Part shown: piece after piece, positions 1 to 5,693 of the stretch
How positions within the stretch are numbered: position 1 is the first letter of the stretch
Layout: each line of letters begins with the position of its first letter
Assembly: GCA_013139435.1 (NCBI GenBank)
Contig: WTAW01000191.1
Span: forward strand, 1 to 7,468
Reading direction: 5' to 3'
DNA: 7,468 nt
Source: Candidatus Aminicenantota bacterium
GTDB taxonomy: Bacteria; Acidobacteriota; Aminicenantia; Aminicenantales; Aminicenantaceae
Notes under the pieces: generated by a model
What the model saw: the letters and a program-made list of their open reading frames with translations, nothing else
What the model was told of the DNA's origin: nothing
Database searches by the model: none
Position numbers and translations under genes: made by a program

Positions 1-63
1 CGACCGAGATGCCACATTATGGGGCTGATCTGCATACGGATTCCAACGGAATGTTTCACGCAT
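1..63 (-). CDS. 5' end of an unidentified gene, partial (21 codons visible)
   Basis: Reading leftward, an ATG at 63-61 opens a frame without stops to the window edge. The 21 residues begin MRETFRWNPY and continue ADQPHNVASR. The ATG comes 1 nt after the TAA stop of the kinase gene (67-65), the spacing expected of the next gene in one operon. It is the only ATG in this frame after an upstream in-frame stop at 78-76. No good Shine-Dalgarno sequence precedes it, so translation may depend on ribosomes finishing the kinase gene. The fragment is too short to assign a family. Its position after an LPS kinase suggests, as inference only, another envelope or glycan gene. Twenty-one open codons can also arise by chance. 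Confidence 0.42.
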   Translation of the reverse strand, partial: MRETFRWNPYADQPHNVASRS

Positions 64-64
64 C

Positions 65-883
65 TTATTGGATCTTTAATCTCTGGGCCAGTGTCTTCAG
101 CTTCAACAACTTTTTGAATCGGATGTATCCAGTGAAGATGCACTTATTCATCCTGTACCACCACCAATGGACTCGTTTAACGGGCGAGTGAAACAAATAC
201 TCGGCTAAAAAAAAGCGCTGGTGTTCCGGAGGGATCCCCAGCCGAATGAGGCTTTTGATCCCTTTTAATGTGCCAATACGCTTTCTGCAGCGTATACGAT
301 TCGTATCCAGAAGAAAAAACCGGAATTGCTCGCCGCCACTCCTTTCCACCAAGACATTACCGTCCGAAAGGTCGCGATGCAGGACCCCGCTTTTGACACA
401 TCGAGCAAGATAAATGGCCAATTCACGTATAAGGGGAGTCAATTCCCCATCGGGAAGTTCCCGGAACAACCCCCGAACCTCCTCGATATTTGGGACGTAC
501 TCGGCGATGAAAAAACTCTGTTCCAGAAAAAGGGACGTCCTGCGCTCGAGATACGCTACGGGAAGCGGTGTCAGAAAACCTCTTTCAACCAGAGCCAGGC
601 TTCCTCTCCAGGCCTTCTGCGCCTTGGAAGGAAGGACAAGGCTCTTCCATTTGTTCACGCCCTGCGTGCGGAATTCTTTGATGACGAGTTCAATGGTCCT
701 TCCATCCTTTACAGGTAGAGCTACAACACCCACCTTGTTTCGCGAGTCTTCCAAGATTCGGGCCTCTTTCAGCTGGGCATCACAATCCTTTAAGGCTTCC
801 ACGATTTTGGGCTCATCATAGTCAGAAAGTATCCGGCCAGTGAAAGGAGGAATATCGAGTGTATGCCCCTGATCCTCTATCAT
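65..883 (-). CDS. LPS core sugar kinase-like protein (WaaP/RfaP/KdkA, InaA-type family)
   Basis: A 272-residue protein with the protein-kinase-like fold features of bacterial LPS kinases, which transfer phosphate from ATP to heptose or Kdo of the LPS inner core at the cytoplasmic membrane face. From the ATG at 883, the putative ATP-binding lysine lies in VIKEF (about K69). A glutamate in the following helix (about E100, LALVERGF) could pair with it. The catalytic loop HRDLSDGNVLV holds D171 and N176, and LLDTNR (D193) takes the place of the DFG metal-binding motif. The C terminus is rich in lysine and arginine, suiting membrane contact. The frame stays open upstream to an ATG at 1012, but GGAGAG at 893-898 sits 9 nt before the 883 ATG and a promoter-like TTGACA lies at 978-973, inside the longer version. 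I therefore prefer 883; 925 is also possible. The family is fairly sure; the sugar acceptor cannot be read from sequence. Confidence 0.85.
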   Translation of the reverse strand: MIEDQGHTLDIPPFTGRILSDYDEPKIVEALKDCDAQLKEARILEDSRNKVGVVALPVKDGRTIELVIKEFRTQGVNKWKSLVLPSKAQKAWRGSLALVERGFLTPLPVAYLERRTSLFLEQSFFIAEYVPNIEEVRGLFRELPDGELTPLIRELAIYLARCVKSGVLHRDLSDGNVLVERSGGEQFRFFLLDTNRIRCRKRIGTLKGIKSLIRLGIPPEHQRFFLAEYLFHSPVKRVHWWWYRMNKCIFTGYIRFKKLLKLKTLAQRLKIQ

Positions 884-892
884 CGCTGTTTT

Positions 893-898
893 CTCTCC
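893..898 (-). promoter_or_regulatory. Ribosome binding site deciding the kinase start
   Basis: Read on the minus strand, GGAGAG lies 9 nt upstream of the ATG at 883. The other in-frame ATGs at 1012, 964, 958, 943 and 925 have either no purine-rich site or one that nearly touches the start codon. This supports a 272-residue kinase. Confidence 0.55.
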
Positions 899-950
899 AG
901 AATAACGTTTTTTGCTCTGCGCCATCTCTTCAAACAATACCATCCCTATA

Positions 951-978
951 AATATCATCCTCATCCTTCCCCTGTCAA
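951..978 (-). promoter_or_regulatory. Candidate sigma70-type promoter for the kinase gene
   Basis: On the minus strand a perfect -35 hexamer TTGACA (978-973) is followed after 16 nt by GATATT (956-951), a 4 of 6 match to TATAAT. TATTTA is also available at 18 nt spacing. Transcription would begin near 942-945, leaving a leader of about 60 nt before the ATG at 883. The -35 match is strong and the -10 is mediocre. Confidence 0.4.
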
Positions 979-1016
979 ACTCCCCTTCAAGAAAGCACAG
1001 GCAAAGGAGCAATCCA

Positions 1017-1046
1017 TTGACTGAGAAACGGCAGATAAGATAAGAT
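1017..1046 (+). promoter_or_regulatory. Candidate promoter of the LPS operon
   Basis: TTGACT (1017-1022, 5 of 6 to the -35 consensus) and TAAGAT (1041-1046, 4 of 6 to the -10) are separated by 18 nt. The predicted start near 1053 would leave a leader of about 13 nt that still includes the AGGAGA ribosome site at 1054-1059. The -10 is part of three tandem AGATA units. No other good promoter precedes the Trm112-like gene. Confidence 0.4.
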
Positions 1047-1047
1047 A
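1033..1047 (+). repeat. Three tandem AGATA pentamers in the promoter region
   Basis: AGATA occurs three times head to tail (1033-1037, 1038-1042, 1043-1047), directly upstream of the ribosome binding site of the Trm112-like gene and covering the candidate -10 box. The array is short and may be chance. Gain or loss of a unit would shift the -35 to -10 distance by 5 nt or move the start relative to the ribosome site. Confidence 0.5.
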
Positions 1048-1065
1048 GCAGCCAGGAGAAAGAAA

Positions 1066-1254
1066 ATGGCCATAGACCAACAACTTCTTGATATCCTGGC
1101 CTGCCCGGTCTGTCAGGGAGATATAAAACTAACGACGGATGAGAAAGGCCTCAAATGTATGAGTTGCTCCCGTGTCTATCCCATAAAGGAAGACATCCCC
1201 GTTATGCTCAGCGATGAGGCGACCATTGAACTCGAGAGAGAAACCAAAGATTGA
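1066..1254 (+). CDS. Trm112-family (UPF0434/YcaR-like) small zinc-ribbon protein
   Basis: A 62-residue protein with the standard family pattern. LLDILACPVCQGDI near the N terminus supplies C13 and C16, CMSCSRVYPIKEDIPVML supplies C31 and C34, and an acidic tail follows. The two CxxC pairs should bind one zinc. Eukaryotic and archaeal Trm112 proteins activate methyltransferases; the role of the short bacterial forms is poorly defined. In Escherichia coli the homologue ycaR also lies among LPS genes (near lpxK and kdsB), so the placement here matches a recurring association. A strong AGGAGA (1054-1059) lies 6 nt before the ATG, and the length is normal. The last 41 nt overlap the next gene in another frame, pointing to co-translation. 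A partner methyltransferase is not visible in this window. Confidence 0.9.
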   Translation: MAIDQQLLDILACPVCQGDIKLTTDEKGLKCMSCSRVYPIKEDIPVMLSDEATIELERETKD

Positions 1255-2278
1255 TCCATCCAGGATTCAAAGGATCCTTCTGATCCGGCTCAGGAGGATC
1301 GGCGATGTCGTTATGACAACGCCCGCCATCACCGCTCTCAGAGAGGGCTTCCCCAAGGCAAAGATCACCTATGTCATTGATGAACCCTACAGAGAACTCG
1401 TGGAGGGCCATCCCGACTTGGACAGAGTTATCGTTCTCCCAAGACATCTGGGATTCAAAGAATTCCGGAAACATATGCATCAAATCAGGCGGGATGCCTA
1501 CGATGTGGTCATCGACTTCCACGGTGGCCCAAGAGCTTCGCTTCTGACATTCTTTTCCGGAGCACGCCTAAAAATCGGATACAGAATAAAGTACAAAAAC
1601 TTTATCTATGACATCAAGCTTCCAAGAGAGCCCGAAGAAGGATACTTCCACAGCGTGGAAAATCACGTCAATTTGGTCAAGGCCTTAGGGATCAATCCTC
1701 GCTCGATCCCTGCATTGTCACTGCCCCCGCCCACACGGTCCGAGGCCGAAAACATCCGGCGCTTCATTCAAAATAACGCTCTCGAAAACACAAAGATTAT
1801 TACTCTCCATATCAGCGCGGGGAATGAATTCCGTGATTGGGGGGCTGAGAGGCTCACACGACTGATCACACTTCTCTCCCAGGTCCCTCAAGTGAAAATC
1901 GTTCTTATCGGCTCAGGAGAAGACAGGCAGGCTGAAGAGGAGATAAAAAAAACGAGTGAGGCTTCCTTTCTCTCCATGGTGAACCGGCTCAACCTCCGCG
2001 AGTTGAGAGAGCTTGTATCGCTGTCGTCGCTCTTTGTCGGCCCAGACAGCGGTCCCATGCACATCGCCGCAACCACGACCACACCGATCGTAGCCTATTT
2101 CGGGCCCACACTACCCGCTCACTTCGGACCATGGAAGGCGCGATCCACCGTGCTCGAGAAAGACTTCGACTGCAGACCCTGCCGACAACGCCAGTGTATC
2201 CACGAAGACTTCCGCTGCCTGCGGACCATCTCCCCTGACGAAGTCACCAATGCCTGCCTCCCCTATCTCCAAGTTTGA
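1214..2278 (+). CDS. Glycosyltransferase family 9, heptosyltransferase-like (ADP-heptose:LPS type)
   Basis: A 354-residue GT-B glycosyltransferase, the family that adds L-glycero-D-manno-heptose from ADP-heptose to the LPS core in the cytoplasm. The N-terminal domain opens with ILLIRLRRIGDVVMTTPAI (about 21-39), where D31 of the IGD motif is the usual catalytic acid. The C-terminal domain holds the nucleotide-sugar signature GPDSGPMHIAA (about 276-286). A cysteine cluster CX2CX4CX6C (C320, C323, C328, C335) follows, a pattern common in WaaF/WaaQ-like members. Length is typical. The ATG at 1214 has no Shine-Dalgarno site, while an in-frame TTG at 1226 has GAGG 6 nt upstream and gives a protein shorter by four residues; either start overlaps the Trm112-like gene. 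Family assignment is firm. Which heptose position, or even whether the donor is ADP-heptose, is inferred from the family and from the heptose kinase in the same operon. Confidence 0.9.
   Translation: MRRPLNSREKPKIDPSRIQRILLIRLRRIGDVVMTTPAITALREGFPKAKITYVIDEPYRELVEGHPDLDRVIVLPRHLGFKEFRKHMHQIRRDAYDVVIDFHGGPRASLLTFFSGARLKIGYRIKYKNFIYDIKLPREPEEGYFHSVENHVNLVKALGINPRSIPALSLPPPTRSEAENIRRFIQNNALENTKIITLHISAGNEFRDWGAERLTRLITLLSQVPQVKIVLIGSGEDRQAEEEIKKTSEASFLSMVNRLNLRELRELVSLSSLFVGPDSGPMHIAATTTTPIVAYFGPTLPAHFGPWKARSTVLEKDFDCRPCRQRQCIHEDFRCLRTISPDEVTNACLPYLQV
1216..1219 (+). promoter_or_regulatory. Possible ribosome binding site favouring a TTG start for the GT9 gene
   Basis: GAGG lies 6 nt before an in-frame TTG at 1226-1228, whereas the ATG at 1214 has no purine-rich sequence in the right place. 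The whole site is inside the 3' end of the Trm112-like gene, so ribosomes translating that gene would arrive here anyway. Confidence 0.35.
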
Positions 2279-2303
2279 GTTTTTTGGACGGGTGTTATAT
2301 CAT
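2275..2303 (+). promoter_or_regulatory. Possible internal promoter ahead of the ligase-like gene
   Basis: TTGAGT (2275-2280, 4 of 6) and TATCAT (2298-2303, 5 of 6) are 17 nt apart. An overlapping alternative is TGTTATATC (2293-2301), which resembles an extended -10. This 51-nt gap is the only non-overlapping junction in the operon, so a second start for the last three genes is plausible. Evidence is only hexamer similarity. Confidence 0.3.
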
Positions 2304-2329
2304 TCTCTTTCATAAAGATCGGTGATAAT

Positions 2330-3508
2330 ATGATAAAGAAACTGGCCAGATTACTGCCTTTTTTTATCACTCTCTTTGTCCTGTTCTCCATGGTGTCAAT
2401 CTCCCTGAGTCAGATCTTTTTGGCCCATGCTTTTATCATTTTGGTGATTCTCGTTGCTAAAAAGCAAATAAAGGTCAGCTTCCCCCCTTTTTTTTGGGGA
2501 ATGATCATTTATTGTGCCCTCTCCATCCTGGCATCCTTTTTCTCCGTCAATCCAGGAGTCAGCCTGATCGACTCCAAAGACCTCCTTCTCTTTCTCATTA
2601 TCCCCATTGTCTATATGGGTTTGCGGCAGACGAACGAAATCAAGAGAGCGAACTTGGCCCTCCTGGCTTCCGCATACGTGAGCATTTTCTACTCTCTGTT
2701 CACCTACGTGTTCAAGGCTGCCCCCGGAGAAAGAGTCCAGGGTTTCATGGGGCATTACATGACTCAGGCCGGCGTCATGCTTCTGTTCGGCGCTTTGGCT
2801 CTGAGTATATTCATCTTTTCGCGCGATAAGGCCCGGTTTTTCTGGGGGCTGGGATTTCTTCTGTCCGTACTCATCCTCATCCTGACATCCACACGGAGTG
2901 CTTGGATCGGAATGATCATTGCCACTTCGGTGGTTCTCTTCTTCTTCAAACCTAAAGCCCTGATTTTCGTTCCCATAGCGACAGCACTCATTCTGTTTCT
3001 CAGCCCCAAAGAGGTCAAAAATAGAGCTTTGAGTATATTCAGCACAAGAAGCTATTCCAACGCGCAAAGGCTCGAGTACTTGAATGCAGGAATAAAAATC
3101 ATCAAAGAATACCCCATCTTCGGAACAGGCCCCAATACGGTAGAAATGGAGTTCCAAAACCCAAAATACGGCCTCTCTGAAGAGGCTAAACAGAATGTAC
3201 ATCTTCACAACAACATCCTTCAGATCGCGGCTGAACGGGGGATTCCCACTCTTCTGGTCTGGTTCGTGTTTTTAGTATGGCTCTTAATTTCTCTCATAAA
3301 GCTCGCCCCGAACAAAGATCCTGCGCTTTTCCCTCTTACCGTTGCTGCGATCGCTGCCTTTCTCGCCCATTTTGCTGCCGGATTTTTCGAGTACAACTTC
3401 GCCGATGCGGAGGTCGCCGCTCTGTTCTTCTACATAATGACCATTCCCTTTGCCCAAGCCCGTAACCTGGAAATATCGAACACTCCAGACTTAAACAACA
3501 GCCCATGA
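2330..3508 (+). CDS. O-antigen ligase / Wzy-C family integral membrane protein (WaaL-like)
   Basis: A 392-residue protein with about 12 hydrophobic segments and one large hydrophilic loop between the later segments (about 226-305), the plan of the O-antigen ligase/polymerase superfamily. The loop carries the family landmarks: an arginine in NAQRLEYLNAG (R247), the IFGTGPN turn (263-269) and the histidine motif VHLHNN (H291, H293) followed by ILQIAAERGIPTL. A further arginine lies in TSTRSAWIG (R189). WaaL proteins use such Arg and His residues to move undecaprenyl-diphosphate-linked glycan onto lipid A-core in the periplasm; Wzy polymerases and other ligases share the fold, so the exact acceptor is open. 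GGTGAT (2321-2326) close to the ATG resembles the 3' part of a Shine-Dalgarno site. The last codons overlap the next start as ATGA, implying coupled translation. LPS gene context favours a ligase. Confidence 0.85.
   Translation: MIKKLARLLPFFITLFVLFSMVSISLSQIFLAHAFIILVILVAKKQIKVSFPPFFWGMIIYCALSILASFFSVNPGVSLIDSKDLLLFLIIPIVYMGLRQTNEIKRANLALLASAYVSIFYSLFTYVFKAAPGERVQGFMGHYMTQAGVMLLFGALALSIFIFSRDKARFFWGLGFLLSVLILILTSTRSAWIGMIIATSVVLFFFKPKALIFVPIATALILFLSPKEVKNRALSIFSTRSYSNAQRLEYLNAGIKIIKEYPIFGTGPNTVEMEFQNPKYGLSEEAKQNVHLHNNILQIAAERGIPTLLVWFVFLVWLLISLIKLAPNKDPALFPLTVAAIAAFLAHFAAGFFEYNFADAEVAALFFYIMTIPFAQARNLEISNTPDLNNSP
2482..2499 (+). repeat. Adjoining homopolymer runs C6-T8-G4 inside the ligase-like gene
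   Basis: Six C (2482-2487), eight T (2488-2495) and four G (2496-2499) adjoin within the codons for about residues 51-57. CCCC-T8-GGGG is also a loose inverted repeat. Such runs are slippage-prone during replication, transcription or sequencing. The frame as given is intact on both sides. Confidence 0.5.
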
Positions 3509-4638
3509 GAAAGAGAAGGATCCTCTCGGTATTCTTGTTTTTAGTATCGGTCTATCTCCTCTGGTTGGCGTTCCATCTGATCACCTTCAAATCCTACACA
3601 ACGGTCCCCCTTAAAAATTCCTCTTTTGAAGTGGCCGGTGCTTTTCATATCCACTCCACCTATTCGGACGGAAAGAAATCCGTAGAACAAATCGCTCGAT
3701 GTGCCTCTGACAATTCTCTGGATTTTATCGTGATCACCGATCACGGAAGCCCTAATTATGAATCTCTCGCCAGCGAAGGGTGGAAGGAGGGTGTTCTCGT
3801 TCTGGCTGGGTCTGAACTTTCAGAAAACAGAGGCCACCTTGTCGTATTGGGTTTCGAAACACCTTCTTCGCCATTTTCCTCCACCGCGGAAGAAGCGGTT
3901 TACCAAGTTCGTGTTTTAGGCGGATTTACTATCATCGCCCATCCCTATTCGAAGGTGCAGTGGAGTTGGGGGCCAAAAGCAGATTACGGTGGTGTTGAGA
4001 TCATAAGCGCAGACAGCATGCTGCGACAGAGCCTCCCCTTGTCCCTGCTATACCTTCCGGCTCTTCTTGTCAATCCCAAATTTGTTTTCCTCAAGGTGCT
4101 CACCCGTCCCGAGAGGAACCTTTTGAAGTGGGATTCTCTTAATGAGAGCCAGCCCATTTTCGGTTATTACAGCGTCGACGCCCATCTCCTCTACAGTGCG
4201 CTGTTTTCCTCTCTCCACCTGCACATCCCACTTTCCAAACCCCTTTCAAAGGAGTTCGACATGGCCAAACGCCAAGTGTTTAATGCCTTGCACCGCGGAA
4301 ACTTCTACAACGCAGTGGAAGCAGCGGCCCAGGCGAAGGGATTCCGGTTTTGGGCGGAACAGGGAGGTAAGATCTTCCCAATGGGGAGCGATGTGTTCAT
4401 CGGGCCACAGACTGCTTTACACGCGGCAATGCCCATAGGAGTGGAACTTGAAGCGCGACTCCTCCGCAATGGGACCCCCGTGTTTCGATCTCGTGAAGGG
4501 ACATGGTCCTATCCGGTGACGAACAGGCCGGGGATATACCGTGTGGAGGTATATTTGAAAGAGAGGACTCCGATGAAGAATAATTTTCCCTGGATCCTAT
4601 CCAATCCGATATTTCTCAAGGAGAAAATAAATGACTAG
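3505..4638 (+). CDS. Membrane-anchored PHP-domain metallohydrolase (CehA/McbA-like)
   Basis: A 377-residue protein starting with MRKRR and a hydrophobic segment (about 6-27), which by the positive-inside rule anchors it with the rest in the periplasm. The PHP domain (about 43-230) shows the expected metal ligands in order: HIHSTYSDG (H48, H50, D55), ITDHG (D79, H80), GSEL (E104), GHLVVLG (H111), IIAHPY (H146) and SVDAH (D225, H227). PHP enzymes are usually phosphoesterases using two or three metal ions. A C-terminal beta-rich part (about 295-372) ends in PWILSNPIFL, as often found in stand-alone PHP proteins of this kind. The start overlaps the ligase-like stop as ATGA and has no Shine-Dalgarno site of its own, so it should depend on translation of that gene. 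The last 8 nt overlap the heptose kinase gene. The substrate is unknown; envelope glycan or lipid phosphate is an inference from neighbours and topology. Confidence 0.85.
   Translation: MRKRRILSVFLFLVSVYLLWLAFHLITFKSYTTVPLKNSSFEVAGAFHIHSTYSDGKKSVEQIARCASDNSLDFIVITDHGSPNYESLASEGWKEGVLVLAGSELSENRGHLVVLGFETPSSPFSSTAEEAVYQVRVLGGFTIIAHPYSKVQWSWGPKADYGGVEIISADSMLRQSLPLSLLYLPALLVNPKFVFLKVLTRPERNLLKWDSLNESQPIFGYYSVDAHLLYSALFSSLHLHIPLSKPLSKEFDMAKRQVFNALHRGNFYNAVEAAAQAKGFRFWAEQGGKIFPMGSDVFIGPQTALHAAMPIGVELEARLLRNGTPVFRSREGTWSYPVTNRPGIYRVEVYLKERTPMKNNFPWILSNPIFLKEKIND
4618..4624 (+). promoter_or_regulatory. Ribosome binding site of the heptose kinase gene
   Basis: AAGGAGA lies 6 nt before the ATG at 4631, within the 3' end of the PHP gene. 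This strong site fixes the start despite the 8-nt overlap and should allow independent loading of ribosomes, unlike the PHP gene just upstream. Confidence 0.7.
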
Positions 4639-5599
4639 TGTGGATACAAAAAGGATGGCCGATATCGTCCAGAACTTCGCCAACAAAAGAATTTGTGTGC
4701 TGGGAGATCTCATGCTCGATAAATACCTTTGGGGGAATGTGGTCCGCATCTCACCAGAGGCTCCGGTGCCTGTCGTCGAGGTTCAAAGAGATACGTCATG
4801 TTTGGGTGGAGCCGGGAACGTTTATCATAATCTTAAAAGCCTGGGCGCATTCCCAATTCCTGTCGGAGTGGTGGGTGATGATCAGGCCGGAGATTGGATC
4901 AAAAAAAACGTCTCGGATAGCTCGGGCACCTTTATTGATAAAAAAAGACCCACAACAGTCAAAACGCGCATTATTGCCCATCATCAACAGGTCGTCAGGG
5001 TCGACCAGGAAGAGAAGAAGTCCATATCCTCAGGAATGGAGGAAAAGATCTTCAATTTTATCCGGAAGGACGCATTTGAAGGCATCCTCATCTCAGACTA
5101 CAACAAGGGTCTTCTCACCAAGTCTTTGATGCAAAAGCTGCTGCCCTATGCACAAAAGAAGGAGATCTCTGTTTTTGTTGACCCGAAAGTCGACAATTTT
5201 TTCTCCTTTTCACCCGTCACACTCATCAATCCCAATCACACTGAGGCAGAACAGATCGTCCATTTTGTCTGCGATACAGACGCTCAGGTGGAAAAGGCCG
5301 GAGAAAAGATGCTGTCCCGGATCGAGGCGAAATACCTGATCCTTAAAAGAGGGGAACGCGGCCTGACAGTTTTTGAAAAGGGAAAAAAGGAGATCCATAT
5401 TCCCACGATCGCCAAAGAGGTGTTCGATGTCACCGGTGCGGGCGACACCGTTATCGCCACAGCCTCCCTGGCTCTTCTCTCGGGCGCATCGATTCTGGAG
5501 GCAGCCGTGTTAGCCAATGCGGCTGCGGGTGTGGTCGTGGGGAAGATCGGCACCGCCACTGTCACACCCGACGAACTCATTAGCGCGCTTCATCTTTAA
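4631..5599 (+). CDS. rfaE1: D-glycero-beta-D-manno-heptose-7-phosphate kinase (RfaE1/HldA type, stand-alone)
   Basis: A 322-residue ribokinase-fold (PfkB) sugar kinase that phosphorylates heptose 7-phosphate at C1 on the route to ADP-heptose, in the cytoplasm. The N terminus has the HldE-type signature ICVLGDLMLDKYLWG (21-35), then RISPEAPVPVVEV (39-51) and the LGGAGNVYHNL substrate region (58-68). Near the C terminus FDVTGAGDT (265-273) forms the anion hole, with D272 as catalytic base. The protein ends about where the kinase domain ends. The cytidylyltransferase-like second domain of bifunctional HldE is absent, so the nucleotidyl transfer (HldC/RfaE2) must be encoded elsewhere. The gene closes the LPS operon and is followed at once by a terminator candidate. 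A related PfkB kinase with another sugar is possible, but the N-terminal signature and context support the heptose role. Confidence 0.88.
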   Translation: MTSVDTKRMADIVQNFANKRICVLGDLMLDKYLWGNVVRISPEAPVPVVEVQRDTSCLGGAGNVYHNLKSLGAFPIPVGVVGDDQAGDWIKKNVSDSSGTFIDKKRPTTVKTRIIAHHQQVVRVDQEEKKSISSGMEEKIFNFIRKDAFEGILISDYNKGLLTKSLMQKLLPYAQKKEISVFVDPKVDNFFSFSPVTLINPNHTEAEQIVHFVCDTDAQVEKAGEKMLSRIEAKYLILKRGERGLTVFEKGKKEIHIPTIAKEVFDVTGAGDTVIATASLALLSGASILEAAVLANAAAGVVVGKIGTATVTPDELISALHL

Positions 5600-5615
5600 G
5601 CGTGTTCACTTTTTT
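5582..5615 (+). terminator. Rho-independent terminator candidate overlapping the stop codon of rfaE1
   Basis: AGCGCGCTT (5582-5590) can pair with AAGCGTGTT (5598-5606) over nine base pairs, two of them G-U in RNA, around a 7-nt loop. After CAC comes a run of six T (5610-5615). The TAA stop (5597-5599) lies at the loop/stem edge, so the left arm is coding sequence. The position between the LPS operon and the purF promoter is where a transcription end would be expected. Confidence 0.6.
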
Positions 5616-5625
5616 CCGTTTTTCG

Positions 5626-5654
5626 TTCAATTCGCAAAAAAAAACGAGTATAAT
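5626..5654 (+). promoter_or_regulatory. Sigma70-type promoter of purF
   Basis: A perfect -10 box TATAAT (5649-5654) is preceded at 17 nt by TTCAAT (5626-5631, a weak -35) and by T-rich and A-rich tracts that could act as an UP element. The expected start near 5661 gives a leader of about 33 nt, too short for a purine riboswitch. An imperfect inverted repeat, CGTTTTT (5617-5623) and AAAAACG (5640-5646), flanks the -35 area and might be an operator, but is low in complexity. Confidence 0.6.
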
Positions 5655-5693
5655 GGTAGTGTTTCTAGATATCGTAATAAAACGAGATAAAGA

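Noticed and set aside
9..191. A 60-codon plus-strand frame at the left edge
   Set aside because: It is antisense to the kinase C terminus and to the start of the leftward gene, with no ribosome site.
326..821. Two overlapping plus-strand frames (326-718 and 414-821) opposite the kinase gene
   Set aside because: They lie across the conserved kinase motifs on the other strand and show no family features.
2396..3208. A 270-codon open frame on the minus strand inside the ligase-like gene
   Set aside because: It is fully antisense to a gene with clear membrane topology and family motifs. Its translation is hydrophilic and repetitive in Gln, Glu, Asp and Lys, as expected for the complement of hydrophobic codons.
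3266..3550. Repeated TGTTTTTAGTAT near 3268 and 3536
   Set aside because: Both copies encode hydrophobic membrane residues in different genes. Two 12-nt copies without flanking structure look like coincidence.
4901..4910. A-rich slippery sequence in rfaE1 (AAA AAA AAC in frame) as a programmed -1 frameshift
   Set aside because: No downstream stimulatory structure was evident, and the zero frame already gives a complete, normal-length kinase.
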